A DNA stretch of 64,000 nucleotides from Thamnaconus septentrionalis (taxonomy: Eukaryota; Chordata; Actinopteri; Tetraodontiformes; Monacanthidae), in assembly GCA_009823395.1 (NCBI GenBank), contig CM020505.1:11977129-12041128 (forward strand), read 5' to 3'. Positions 36,002 to 50,900 of the stretch are shown here, piece by piece. Position 1 is the first letter of the stretch. Every line of letters begins with the position of its first letter. Position numbers and translations under genes: made by a program. Under the pieces are notes generated by a model. That model saw only the letters and a list, made by a program, of their open reading frames with translations, did no database searches and was not told where the DNA came from.

Positions 36002-36009
36002 ATTGCTTA

Positions 36010-39000
36010 CCTTCATTTATGTCTATTCCACTACAGACATTTCAAAAATTTGCCGACTGTATATTTGATGTGACAGGTTTGACAATGTTATTAGTTGTGA
36101 TGTACAGCAATAAGGAGGGTGCTGCTGTTGGTTCAGAGTTTTGCTAACCGCCAATTTTTCTTTCAGATAAAATCAAAAAAGACAAAAAATAAAGTCAGTT
36201 TATGGCCTTGAAGGAGTCCACTTTTTTTTTCCTCACATCCAGTGACGCACATAGCACATGTGGTCGTGCAACGCGTGACTGCAACAGAAAGGCAGAATGG
36301 AGGACTTTTGTTGGACGCATGCTGCTTCTATACGACCGAAACTGTGACCTAGTTTTGGCAACGCGACACACGCACATGCACAAGCGCACATAGACACAAG
36401 CCCACATGCACGCATACCGCTGAAAACGGACAGGAAAACAGGGGTTAGGCCTGCGCTAAGCCCCTTTGTTAATACACACATTCCAGTGGATAAAGTTCAA
36501 GGCTGCTGTGCTTTCAGTTTGCCTGTTCATACAAGCACCTCCGGCAGACACCGTCGCCTGCATGGCTGACAAGAAAGGCGAGAGCCTGATGCACATAGCA
36601 TGTAAGATCACACGTGTGCAAGTACACTCAAGTGCAGACAGATTAAAACAAGCACCGGGTGGTTCATCTTGACAAAAGTACTTTGGATGTACTGCACACA
36701 TGCCACACGGCGGTAATATTATTTACTTCAATGACAAAATATGAAACTATGCAAGACAAAACGCAGGCGTGCCTGTGACAACAACATTATGCACGGCAGA
36801 GACTGCTCAGACCCAAAATGAGACATTTCTGAAGACGTGGCGTTAAAAACTGAGCTCAAAGAATAAACTGCGACGTCTGACAATATGGCATGTGCAAGGA
36901 CACAATGTCCAGTCATAAAAATATTGTTTCGCTCCATATTGAGCCACAAATTACGATGAAACCATTGCAAAAAAAAAAAAAATCCCCAAAAAACACAGCT
37001 AAACATTTTCCAACAAGTTATTTTTCACATACCGATTCCATGGCTGTGGGAGAATATCAGTGGGCTAAAATCCAAGTAGAAAAACACCTGCTGGTGTGGA
37101 TTCCACAGAAACCTGCAAAACAAATCAAAAACAAAATCATTAATTCGAGTCCAGGGTTAAGTGGTTGTACATACTTTACAATGCATAGATATTCATAGAC
37201 ATACAAGAGGTTTCAGTTCAGGGTTCACTTGAAAATGCATAGAAAGGAAAATGATATCAGCGAAGTGCAGTGGAGAGTTTTATTGGTAAGTATTACGCTT
37301 TGGCAAGTTTAATACATGTATATGATGCATCACTGTTTTCTTCATTAACTTTGTTGCTTAGCACCTGGTTCCCTGCATATCAATTTAACTTTTTTTTGTT
37401 TTAAATCCAAGTAAAGGTACTTGAGTTAAATTACTAATCACCTTGTTAACCATGTTGCGTAAGGTTTCCTGCGCTTCAGCAGTGAAAACATTCTACGTCC
37501 CAAATGCAGCACGATCGGATTTGGTTACGTCACAAAAGCAACTGGAGTGAAAGCGAACTGCAAATCACAGAGCAGTGGATACTTTTCATGTTTGAATAAA
37601 CTTGGGATATGACAGAGTACTGCTAGGATGAAAGGCATGCCTGGTTTCTGAGTCTGGTCGACCCAAATTGCCCACACAATGCCGTTTGTATGAGGTACAT
37701 GAGCGTTGTTTGGCGGTTTTTCACAGGATAGACTAGACAGGGCGATGGCCAAGCCAGGTGGGTACACAGCAGAGGATTAAGGACGGGCCTATCTGTATTA
37801 GCCTAAGTGGAGAAGGATGATGGTTAAATGTGTATTTGCATTTGCACTGGAGTGGAATGTGTGGGACTTTCCCAGAGGAAAAGCACGGGACTCAAGGACT
37901 GTAAAACTGCCGCCAAGAAGGAGACACCTGCCCTCCTAACGGAGCTTTGGAGACAGCACACAGACCCTCCTCCTCGATGACCACTGATAAAACTGTGGAA
38001 AGACGATCTGTTCTATAAATATTGTGCCAAAAAGTGGAATTACACAATTTGATATGTGCTTGGTACTCTCCATTTTACACTGCTTTCTTTTTTTTTTTAA
38101 GATCGGTGGTTGTGTTATGTTTACATTACACTGCAGCAGCACAAACAGAGGACATTGTGCCAAAGACTGGAAAAAAGGCGACGTATTGCAAAACATCCTC
38201 ATAAAGGACAGACTAAGTGTTAATCAACTGCAGTTTCTTTGGGTCTTAGTCTTTGAACAAGCCTGTTATGTGCACAAAACAGGCTTTCTGATATGGGATA
38301 AAACCACAAAACCATTTTCTTAACATTTTCATAGAATGCGTGTGTATGTGCATGTTCTTGCCAGATAGCAGTAGACTAAAGTGGCACACCACCTTTCACC
38401 ATAACTTCGCTTTGACTTTGGAGTAAGTTGTGCTTTGGATAACCTTGATTGCAGTTGTGTGTTCATTTACTCCCCCGTAGACCACCTTCTACACCTCCCT
38501 ACCAATAATATATATGTATGAATTATATACTATATATATTTTAGCAGTGGTGGGAAGAGTTAAGAATTGTGTGTGTGTTTTTTTCTAATGTTAAATCATT
38601 ACCTAATGTGACCGGCTAACAGGGAAACTGCAGAACTCAAGATTACGATAAAAGGTCACAGCAAAACCGGAAACAAAAGTTCACAGAAAACGAATAGTAA
38701 TGAGTTTTTTGGCCCAGAAATAGCACCACCACGCCAACAAGCAGCTTTCTGATAGCAGGATGGTCGCCGAGGCCCCGCCCCTTGCAGCAAGGCATGGCAT
38801 GTGCGTCTGTAAGTGAGAGTCGGTTTGTAGTAAGTTTGTCACCTGACTCTCCACTTGAAGCTCAGAAATGCAGAGAGAAGTCGTGGCTGTCATAAATCTA
38901 CAACTCAGAAATTAATTGTGTGAAATTTGCACACGTTTGACAAGTGTTTACTTTTAGACAGTGAGACTGACATGTTCAAAAAAAAAAAATGCCAACATGC

Positions 39001-41613
39001 CTTAGGACAATTATTGCCTCCTGACTTTATCACCAACAGCAGCACAGGTCTAACAAACAGTGCCAACAGTTCTTCTATACTCGCATTACCAAGGCAGAAA
39101 AAAAGCTTAGTCATAGCCACTGCAGTGATGTCAAAGATGAAACCACCCCTATATATGGTCTCAACACAAACCCTAACAAAAGGAGGGGACAGCAGCTCTG
39201 TGCCAAGGTTCAGCCTGCAGTATGTCCAGGCATCGGGTATCACAGCTTATTGTAATATCTTCACTGATTAGACCCGGTCATCTGTTCGGTCTATGCCTCA
39301 CACTGGAGGGGAAATCTGACACTGAAGGGTGTGGGAGACAGCTGGGGGGAGGAGAGAGAAAAAGAGATGCGCACCACACCTCTCCCCTCCAAAAACATCT
39401 ACATTATTGATGAAGCCTGGCTTTTTGCAGGGGAGGGGCCGCAAGCGCGCTGATCTCACCAGGACTCGAGTAAAGCAGACGGGTAACTGGCAGCGCCGTC
39501 TGAATCAGGCAAGCAAAAGACCAGGAGGGGCAACGGGGGAAAGAAAAAAAAAACAAAGGGAGGAATAAAAGGTAAATGCAGGCAATAGGATGCGAAGAGG
39601 TAAACAAGGAGCAGAGAAAAAAAGAGGAGAAAACCATGAAAAAGGGAAACGTCAAGCTAAATAAAAGCTTATATTCAAGAAAGGCTTAGAAATGAGGGGA
39701 GAAGGGATGGATGCCTGGAACAGCAGGCAGCAGCAGCAGCACTCGTGACACCGTTGGTGACAGAGCTCGCTTGTTCGGCACTGCCATGCCACGGCAAGCT
39801 CAACTCCACTCGCTACGAATACTCCACTGTTGTCAAGGTAACAAGCGTTCTGGACTGGAGAAAAATAAATCATCGCATTCAAAAGATGTCTTTTCAAATA
39901 CCGGCCTCAACCGGATGCTCTCCTCCACTCCAAAAATAACAGCCTGCTAAAGTAAAGGCATCTCTGGCCTGCCTGTGCACACTGGCCAAAGCTTTTAATT
40001 TTCTCTGGAATGCAGGAATAACTTCAATAACAGTGTATAAAGACTACATATTCTGTCAAATGTATTCTGGAAAAGAAAGCCTAAATCATAAGAAAATAGT
40101 AACTAAAGTAGAAGACGTGTGTGCAGCTGCCATTCAAGGTTGTATGTTTAGATCATCTGCCTTTCATGACTTGCATGAACAACAATAAACATTAAATGTT
40201 ATTTATTGCCATCCACCCCATTTATTTAGATTTTTTTCCACACACATTGCAATTTCGATACAGAGGAGGAGGGGCAGTTCCAACTTTTGCTCTGACAATG
40301 ACAGTGATGCACTCGCACACATTCTCTGCCCTCATCGTCAGGAGGCTTAGTTAAAAATAACTCATGGCATTAGACCTGTGACTGACACCGTGACTACACA
40401 AAGACGTAAATGAAAATTGAGAAATGAATCAGTTAAGTATATACACACACAAGCTAACCACCATCACTTCTAATTTGTTTAGTTCACACTCATCTAAAAC
40501 ACAGTGCCATTGTTTCTGCAATCAAACCGAAGGATTTTAGTAAGACATTTTATTTTATCTGTTTAAGATCAATAGTCAGTTGGCAGATCCATTGATGATA
40601 CATGGCTTTATCCCCATTTTTATTATTATTATCATCATTCTTTAGCAATGAATTAAGGGTCAGAAAAACAACAACACTAATATAAAGATATGAATAAGTG
40701 CACTGCTAGGTGAAAATGAGCAATGGCAAGAATGCTACAAAGAAGTGTGAATTTCAATTCCAAATTAAGAATTGAGACAGAAATTAGTTGATAGTTCAGA
40801 GTTGTTGTTCTGTCTTCTCAAAAGAGGCACTGGTGTCAATTTCGCCTGGAACAGTCCTCCAAGATCCTAAATCACAACTGGAACAGGACGTAGGAAATGA
40901 TAAACCACTTGCAAGAAAGACGACTTTCAAACAGTCACAGGTGATTTTATATTTGCCGGACACAAGGGGCTCAAAACTATTAGTTTTGTGCTATTCAGCG
41001 CTGAAAAACATTATGACGGACTGCAGACATGCTAGTAACAAGCTAGCAGAACTCGTGCCATTTCAATTCGTGCAAGACAAGACTGGGTTCAGGAAGCTGC
41101 TTCCGACAACAGCTGGCAAGTTTGATTTCTTATTACCCTCATTGCATGTCTGAGCAATGTCTCATTGGCCACGGCGCCTCTCAGGAGCCGCCAACTCTCT
41201 GTACATACTCAGCACAGCAGCTATGTGGGAGGCATCGGGTGTGCGTTGGTTTGCCCGCTCGTCTTACGTCTTTGAACAGTTGAAACGTGCTGTATTGCTC
41301 CATACTGACCCGAGCCACCGCCGATTAGCCTCTGATCTGGAGGCCTTGTCGGGGAGCTCATTACAGCCATCGTGACTGGGAAAACCACACCTTGAGTCAC
41401 ATAGAGTGAAATGCGCAAAGGAAAAGTATCGGCGACCACGTACTGCAGACCGTGAGAGTCAGCAGAGAACAACGGCTGAGAGCGCACACGCAAGACTTTG
41501 TAGAGGACATGAAAGTTAGCCAGGTCCCACCACTTGATTAAAAGGTGCCTTCCGGGCTGGAAAACCCAGGTCCTCAAAGTTAAAAAGATGAAGTTATAGA
41601 GGAGGTCACATGT
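36010..41613. other. non-coding stretch, no gene recognised
   Basis: No exon, RNA gene or mobile element was recognised. The longest open frames (121 codons + strand 40788-41153 and 137 codons minus strand 41221-41634) have no domain I recognise. Simple repeats are much rarer here than in the first 35 kb. Confidence 0.45.
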
Positions 41614-41621
41614 GTCTACAC

Positions 41622-41914
41622 CAGGAGTCTCCAAGCTTTTTGAACCTGGAGCTACTTCATGGGTCCAGAGTCATGAAGGGCAACCAGTTTGCTACTCTCT
41701 TTCCGAAATAACAAATTATCTCAGTGATATATTGTTATCAATGATGCTGATCTATGTGAAGACATTGATCTTGTTAATGACTTCTTAATACTTATCAACA
41801 ATGACTTGACAAGGTTGGATAAACTTCAATTTTAGATAAAGCTCAATGAGTTGAACTGCTATTTTTTCGAACAGACCTACCTGGTGCCCAGTGGCACCAC
41901 GTTGGGGACCCCTG
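41622..41914. mobile_element. hAT-type MITE, second family
   Basis: The termini CAGGAGTCTCCAAG and CGTTGGGGACCCCTG are inverted repeats of the CAGGGGTCCCCAAC class. The flanks GTCTACAC (41614-41621) and GTCCACAC (41915-41922) are an 8-bp target duplication with one difference. It is 293 bp with no transposase. The sub-terminal GAGCTACTTCATGGG motif is typical of this hAT type, as I recall. Confidence 0.82.
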
Positions 41915-41922
41915 GTCCACAC

Positions 41923-44900
41923 AGTCGTCTCCTTGTAGCAGGGACTGACACAAGTTTTGCTGAAGACTTTGCTGAACCATGGGCGATGCAGACAGCTTTG
42001 GGAATAATCCAGAATATTCATAGTCAAACAGTTTGGTTCGACTTTCGTCTTATCATCATCGTCGTCTTCTCATCAGTAAAATGACAGACGATGACAAAAA
42101 TGTTTTGGTACTGACAAAGGAAACCTTCATCAGCAATGAACAGTCGATGAGAAACCAGCACCCATTGTTTTGTTTGGCTTGGGATCCACGTGAGCTAAAT
42201 GACAGTTTACAAGACAGGGATTTCTCGTGGCTACGTCGTCACAAGACTTCAGGTTTCAACCAATTTTTGAGATGGCAGTAGAAGCTTGGGATATTGCTCA
42301 TTCGACCTGTGAATTTGAAAACCTTTTAATGAGGTCGAACAGGAGGAGAAAAGATCAGATAGGGCTTGCCTTGTGTTTGAGACCAGTAAGGTCCAGGAAC
42401 GATTCAATGACAGTCAATGGACATCTACATTTGTTAATGTGTCTCGTCGTTGCTGCTGCATCTGTGACATGGCACAACAAACAATATGTACATTTTTAGC
42501 AACATCTGCTGGGAGCCCCTCTACAGTGACAAAAGACGAAAGTTAAAGAGGTAAAGTCTGAGGAGTGAGAGTCACAACGCTGGAAGGTAAGAAAGCAATG
42601 TTTCCAACAGACGCGGAGCTTTACGTGGCTTCAGGGACGATAACAACATTACTTAACAACATAGCTTAAGGTGCAACACATGGTCCAACCCAAGGTTTCT
42701 CTGATTTGCTTCATCCAAACCTCACCAATACCGACTATGTGAGGCACAGCAGGGTGGAAGAGCTTTTTAATTTTCAAAAGCTATGACCTAAATAAACGCT
42801 CTTAATACCCATGAGCTGCAAAAGCCTTCGGTTTTCACAACTCACTTCAAGGGAAAGCCACAAATATCAACACTACCTGCATACAGCGCAATGTCAGTCT
42901 TTCTTTTGGCAAGTTGAAATAGACAATAGAATACTTACAATTTAAATATTTTCGAGAAAACATATAATAATCAATTATAATAAGTACATTTTGGGCCAAT
43001 GGATCAACAGCCTTTCTAATTTTTCCATCCAGTTAAAAGAAAAGTCGCACACACCCTGATTATTTCTTCTCTTATGCCATTTGTCATGTACTGTTGCCAT
43101 GGTTGCAAGGAAAGACTGTGCTCTATGAAAATTAAATGGAGAAGTAACAGTAACGGCACACATTATCAACATTTAGTACACGTAGCTCACACGCTCGAAT
43201 AGAACTGAACAACTCTTTAGAGTCACACACATAATTGTCAACCATTTACATGCACTTGTAAAATCCTCGTCCTCGTTACACAGTGATACTCATGTATCAA
43301 GCATCAAACGTCTGTGTCCTAAACCAACAGATAAACTAAAGTGCGCATTTACTGCACTCCAATAGTAAATCTAAACCTCAAAATCTGATACGACCTAATT
43401 TTCAGCAAACATATTTTTCAATGGCTGAGGCAAAAATTCAAACAGAATTGGCTCCACACAACAATATTTCTGATGCAAATTTGGAATCCAGTTCAATGAG
43501 GCACAACAACAGAAACAAAACCAGTGAAATTGTGTGCATGCGCAATACTACTAGGAACTAGGAGCTCATACAACAACTGCACTGAATGTTGCAAAGGCAA
43601 CATGACTAACAAACACAGACACTCACACAGTGCAAATGTCCTCATTGCTCGAAGTGAAACTAGACCATGTCAAATCCAGCAATATAACTTTATGAGCCAT
43701 TTAATTCTTTCTGCAACTGGAATGTTGACAATAAACTAGCTTTATTGCACAGCAATGCAGTTTCTTAGTCACCTGAAAACAACATTGTAATTGCCCCTCA
43801 CAGTATTTTTTTTTTTTTTAGTCCTCAGGTCACAACAAAAACAATTCCTCCAAACTTACATGCAGAGATCCTGCATCAGGGTCACAATGAAGGTCCCTCT
43901 ACCACCTTACCTTACTCAGCAAACAAGCAGAGCCAGTGTATTGTTGTGGCTGTGAACGATAACTTGCAGCGAGACAGAATTGTGGATTCAGGTCTTCAGA
44001 CGCGTAATGACGGACATGTTACCATCATGTCTAGGTTTCTAGTTTGCGTTCATGAAAAGCACTAACTGACCTCAGTTAGTTCAGTTCTTCCCCCAGCTAG
44101 CTCATGGGGGAAGCACTTTTGACAGTGTCAGCTCTTCTGTTTGCCAAGATTTCCCTCATCGCACAAAGTTAGAAGTAAGTGGTTGCAACAGGTTCACTAC
44201 TGTCCCTCTCGAGAGGCGACAAATCCTTGGCTGTAGTAGTATTATTTTATACTACTGATACAGAGTTGAGTTACAAGAGTTGTGCATTAGGAGTTGGGGT
44301 TTTGACTTAAAATTAGTCTTGAATTATTGTTAAAAAAAATATTAAACTATATTGAACAGTGGCCCGTCTTTATGGACAAAAAATATAGACTACAGACAAA
44401 TGTAAAAGTCTTAACAAATATTTCAAAATAATAGACATGCCATTCTTTTTAACAATGAGCTTTTAAATCGCCATAAATTTCATTTGAGCTCAGTTCTTTT
44501 TCCCCTTTGGCAATCTGGTCACATTGTACCCTGCACAATCACATGCATGGGCTTAGAGTCAGTAATCATAGACAGCAGACACACAGTGTGAATTGCAGTT
44601 CAAATGGTTTACGCTGTTTAGGTTGACGTCTACATTTTAGGTGTTTTAGTGCAGCCATAAAACAAGAAGGGCAAGGACATAATTGCAAGTCATGTCAGAC
44701 CCAATTCCAGTTATCTTGCCCTGTGAAAATAAGACGACGACGACGTAATTACCGCTCATGGATCAAATGTAAACACAGAAGATGTAAAAAAAAAAAAATG
44801 TAGAGAGGCAGGCTTGGTAATCCCTTTCACAGACTACACAAAAGAGAAACAAGTTTAGGTAGAGAAGTAACTATGGAGAAGATGACACGTATTGTTCACA

Positions 44901-47900
44901 CCAAGGATAACATGTTAAGCACGCGTGACACGAGCGTCACCCAACAACTGCCGTGACGATTTTGTCAAGCTTTTAAACACTTATTATTTTACATGTCGCA
45001 TGTCAATTGAAAGAGACCAAATTTTCTCTTGACAGATCAGGAATGTTCGAATCAAAGCTCTGAAGCACAAACACTACAAAATAATCTAGGGCAGAGTGGG
45101 CAGCCTTAGGTTCGGAGTATTAGTGAGTCCCGTTGAATGATTTCAGCCTCTAGCTTTGTTCCAAGAAAATATTAGACTCAATGGCACGGTTTAACGGTTT
45201 CATGGGTCATTAAACTTTAAAAACTACACATACTATTTATGGATATTCTTGCGAGAATGTACAACTGTGTGCTTAGCAAATAATACTGTGGACAACTATG
45301 GACGATAAAATTAAATGCGTGTACTTCGATTACTTCATAACATGGACAATCACAAAATAGCAGCGGGGCAGGGCTAACAGTAACAATTTGACACAAGAGT
45401 TGAGGTCTAGTCTTGATGAATTTCATGTAACTAAACACTTTGGAAAAAAGAAAACACAATGCAAATTATTATGGAAATTCTTTACACCGAAGGAGGTAAA
45501 ACGCAACGATAAGTTCGGAGAAAATATCAGCACAACAAGAGTTACTTTGCGTCGAAGGAAGCAGGGCACACAATTTAGTCCAACGCCCTTCGCTTCCTGA
45601 CAATGCAGCGCTAGTGCAGAGAGACAGGGAGGAAACTGAACACAGTGAGAGGAAAGAGGAGATGAGCTACAGAAACGCAGTATGGAACTGTAAATAGGCA
45701 TCAATCATATTGCCATCCGTGCACGTCTTAATACGACGCGCACCACATTTTGGTTTACACTGTGAGGTTTTTCACTTTTATGCTACGTGTGGGTGTCAAA
45801 AACTGTGACACTGAATACATCATAGGCCCCTTAGAATATGTGTCTACAGATTCTTCTTCTTTGATTTTCTGGGCAGTAAGAGAAACTCGCTCCCTCCTCG
45901 GCCCATGGCTTAGCAACTATTTCCACATAAAAATCAAATTTGTTAGTAAAACAGATAAGACTGTTAAGTGCTTGACATTGTTCACTGAGGCAGATGCTGA
46001 AACTAGATATCATGCAGTCTCGTCGCCTCAAAACAAAGATGCAGCCTACAAAGCACGGAATGTGTGGATTTCTCCAGCAGCACCCCTGCTCAGACAACCT
46101 AATCAAGAATTTTTCAAAACCGCTGTAACCAAAACAACATTCCAGTGTATACATGTTTAGTGTATTCTCTATTATAAGCTAAATAGTTGGTTGTACCTTA
46201 ATGCTAAAAAACAACAACAACAACAACAACAGAGTTTAGGGATACGACATGCACAGGACCCCAATGTAGCAGACCATGTCTGATCTTTTAATCGCTGACC
46301 TTTTCATTTTTAATGAGAACTGTACATTTACAGAGGCAATGCCGTCACTGTATGTGAGAACAAGCTTTGCATAAGTAATGAGGAGGAATAAAAGACCGTC
46401 CTACATCCCCGCCAGAGATTACACTGCTGGCTGCTGTTTCTATAAAAAGATCCACTGCAGGGAGTGTGAGTGACACTAGCCTGCGCGCGCACACGCGCGC
46501 ACACACACAAAGAAAACAGTTTATTTATAGGGAAGAAGGTTCTAGTATCAGAAGAACTTTAGGGATGTGTGTCTGGTTAGCTCAAATCACCCAATCGCAG
46601 ACACACAACTCGCCAAGTCTTGGCAGACGAACAGTGCTGTGCAACACGGTCTATTAGTGGCTCAACGCCAGCTTATAGCGTCCTCTACTTTTCCGGTTTT
46701 CCCACTCAGCACTCAGACTTATTTCTTCAGTTACAAAACAGATTCCTCTCCGTCTTCACAGTGTGCTGGCTGGAGGAACCAACACATACCTGCCTGCAGC
46801 TTTAAGAACTGGCCTGCGCTGCCACATATACAGGAGGGAAAGTCCCAGAGCCCTTTGACTGCTGATGTGATTTTCCACTCCTTGTTGACTGCTCCGGTTA
46901 AACGTGTTTGTTAATTCATAATCCTGCAGCAGAAACAGAGTGATGGCGTTTTCCTTACATCAAATCCACGGCTCTAAATATGGCAACCAATATTTACTGT
47001 CAAAGCCATTGTGCCAGTCACTTGTGATCATTTTGATGATTGTTCTGTCGGCTTAAACGACGCTTCCATTTCAGTTGAATGTGAATGAGTGCGAGACATG
47101 TAATGAGAAAGGCTAAAAGAGGCAGCACAGCCATCAGCAGCAGCAGCGCTGCGGCGATGACAAGGCTTCTCCCTGCACCAAGTCAGGTCAAAACAAAAAG
47201 CAAGAATTGGTTACATAACCGTCACGTTTGAAACGGAATACCTTACAGACACTGATCTGCAAAGGTAAACCCCTTCCATGGCCAGTCGTTGTCAAAACCT
47301 GAATGCTGGCTCCCTCCATAGCCGTGCAGAAAGTCAGACTGGGTAAGATGGTGGACAAGGTGCCAATACAATGACTCTGCAAACTGAATAAAAAGCTGCT
47401 GTTTGAGTCAGTAGTGCGGACTCCTTTTGATGCTAGCCAAGATGCAGGTAGTGGAGTTAAAAGCAATATCGAGTTTCACAAAACCTCGGACTTGGAATTC
47501 CAAAATGCCACAGACGGACGACAGTTGTTGTCCGATGGAGGCCTCTGCAGCTGCAGTAGGAGTCTGCGGCAACTCTGGACGCTGACTGCGATGGAAACAA
47601 TGTTCTCCACGACTATGTATATGTGCCACACGCTGACAACTAGCTAGCAGCTGACTGTCTGCAGCACGGTGGCTAATATAATTGCATGATTTTTTATTTA
47701 TTTTTTTTGTACGCTTGCTCGGGTGTCTGGCAGGTAGTCCTTTGAGATTTACTAGCCAAATAAAGAATCTGCCTGCGTTTGGCGAGGAACATGTGTTCAT
47801 TTTGGACTCTTCGCTCAATCGAGAGAAAGTGACTGTGAAATATATCACGTTGTTAGGTTTTCTGAGACGATGCCTCACTTTGATGGACGGGGCGCAAAAA

Positions 47901-50900
47901 AGTTTTTTAAAAATTGTCATGAGCAATTATTGTGCGCAAATTGACATGACCCAAACTTTCACAGGGAATATATAAATTGTGATTCTAGTCTTGAAATAGC
48001 GTGTCACAATTATTTTTCACAGGAATAGTTATAGTGTTTTGGTGTGTGTGGGGCGCGGACGCCCCGCCACTCTCTTCACTGCTGTCGATAATGTGCTGTC
48101 GATAATGTGCTGTCGCTCTTTTGTCTGGAGAGGCGGCGTTTTTGCACAGGAACACGGATGTTGTGCGGTTGAGGAATGCAGTCACGAGGGAAATGGCGGA
48201 CTGACGGGAATGCAAAGTGCTAGAATTTCAGTGGAGCTGTAGCATGCAGGTAAAGGTACACGCATACTTCGGATGAGTGGTCTGTGTTTTTAGGCGAGAA
48301 ATCCCGTCACTGGTGGAACGGCCGACAACAGAGCCTTCTCACGCTGCCTGTTACTGCAACTGACTGACAACTCTACATGTCCTAGGACAGGTAAGACCCT
48401 GTATGGGCTTGACTGCCTTGTACAACTTCACATCAAATGATCAAAAATTACGCGTTTCAGGGAGCGCTCGCACAAGGTTGTTCGTACCCTGCACAGAACA
48501 GGTTCGACACCCAAAGGTCCAGGGTGTGCGACTAGTGTGAACTCTGTGCATTATCCTCTGTTACAGCACACAGCTTTGCCTCTGGGACAGACATGGCCTC
48601 TAGCCAGTTCATGCATTCCTCTTTACAATCATGTTGTGGAGGCTGTGAATAAAATGACAATAGCCACAAAGTCAGCAAAGTGCTTCACGGTTTCTTCAAG
48701 AAACTTCAAACACGTCGCTGCTGTGAAATTTTGCAATGGCAAAAGAAAATCAATGAAAAATCCGACATCAAGGAAAGACAAAAAGCTTTGGCACATCTTC
48801 CACAAGAGGGAACAAAGGTTTATCTGACAATTTGTCAAATGATGCACGGCCTTCAACAGTTTTCATCATTTACCAATTAAGAGAAAAGATGAATGACGAA
48901 AACTCTTTGGTTTAACTGTAACCTCTGAGGCTGCTAGACGCATAAAAGCAGTGACAGAAGCAGTTTGGCAGCCAGCCAACAACCATGCCAACAAACTTGA
49001 CATTTCAAAATGGGTCCTGTTACCATACAATCCTTTCCCAATAGTCAAAAATCAGTTTAAACCAGCTAGCAGTTCGCCCAAAGACTCGGCAAACTAAGCA
49101 GGTTTTATCGGCTTGGCTCCATCGTTAGACCTGGGTGTAACACCTACAAGTGTGACTTGTTTCCTATGCAATTGATTAAAATTCTATTCACCTGCATCCC
49201 AACAGCGCTTGAGTACAGATCAGTCTACGCTTCACGTCGATCATTTTGAACAGGCACAGAAGTGAAAGCAGGAGAGAAGAAAAACACTGCCCACATCCTC
49301 ATTTGCCTCCATGCTGCTTTTCAATGTTTTTAAAGCTCTTTTTCCTTCTGTTTTGTTAAATGCAAGGGGGACATGCAGCTCATAGGCTGTCAATGAGACC
49401 CGGGATTTTTTCTGGCCAGTGGGAAGGGAGTCAAATATCTATTGTCAGCGGGTTGACTTGTTTCTTTTTTTCTTTTCTTTTTTTTTTTTTTTAACATGGC
49501 TGACGTGCTGAAAATAGCTAATTTCAGAGGAAAGGGGACATTAATGAAGTGAAACCTTGACTCTTGGTAGCTCTGTTGCTTTTGGTTCTGCTGTTTGAAA
49601 ACAGCCATTTAGCCATATAAAGAAAGAAAACAGCTGAGTGGTGGAAATGCGTGTACTGGTCAAAGTGGGTGCTTAGTTCCTTTGTGCTACGTATACTGGC
49701 CCAGAGCAAGCAGGGGGCTAAATATCAGTGAGCGGGGGTATGGGCCCCGGCTGACGGACCTCATCTCTTTGGTATTTTGGTATGCATTTGCTTTTTATTC
49801 ATCCCACCCGCACAGGCGCAGAGGCCCGTCTCCCCCACAGTCCTCCCCTCCCCCTTTCCTGTTGTTGCTTTTCAATGTAAAGGCCTGGATGAATGGCTGC
49901 AGCTGGCCCATCAAAAGGCCAGCCCTGCTAAAGGGCCTTGGTGATTGAGATTCTACGAGGCCAAGCCACCTCTAGCCACCCCACCCCCAACACACTGCGT
50001 CCGAACAGAGCTGGCCCCTGTCTCAGCTTATAGCACATACTTGACACAAAGATACTGACACATGGGGGCTTAAACTGAAATGATATAGCTAAATGCCTTT
50101 GAGCACAACCTGAGTCAGGATAAGGTAATCTCTCAAGTCCCGATAGGTTGTAGTTTACTTAAATCTCTTGGCGACAAAGGCCAGTACCGGATGTGGCATC
50201 AAGTCAAAAGCTTATTTCTTAAATGTTTGTTAGCTTAACAAAGAAAACATAGGTGATTCAGATGTGACGTTATCATCAACTCTCAAGCTCAATAAAATCA
50301 CTGAACCTACCATGGCCCCAACACATTTTCAAATCTTTACTCATGTACTACTCAAGTGGAGGTATCTCAGACTATTAATTTACAAAAACTGTATGGATTT
50401 CCAATAAACCACATATTTAGCCTTCAGTTTAAATAATGTTGGGGGAAAAACGTACTTGGTTTAAAATTCTCTGCTAAAAACTCTGTGAAGGCAACAAAAA
50501 CAATGCGGCCATGGGGCAGTCTCAGAGGGCAGAACAGACAGCTGGGTGGGGGTTTGGTCACTATCTCAGTGTAACTTTGAGTGCTCTTTGTGACATCACC
50601 AGCACGCATTGTCTTAAAAGTGGAGCAAGGACAAGAGTCAAGGGAGGACTTTAATAGTGGTGAAAACACAGACAGGCTAGAAAACCATGTTGTTCGAAAA
50701 CATTCGATTGCACAACAATCAGACAACCACATTCACCTCATTCTATGAAAAAAAAGGAGGTCAAAAAATGTCTGGGCCACCATAGCTTTACACAGGCATG
50801 TGGACAATAGGCTCACAGCTTCTGAGGAGGAAAATCGGGAAGGCAAGCCGAGTTCTGTTAAGTAAACACTTCTTGTCTTTTTTCCCTGTGTGTTAGCAGC

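Noticed and set aside
47682..47975. 97-codon + strand frame opposite a minus-strand frame
   Set aside because: Not recognised; open frames on both strands over the same bases suggest composition rather than coding.
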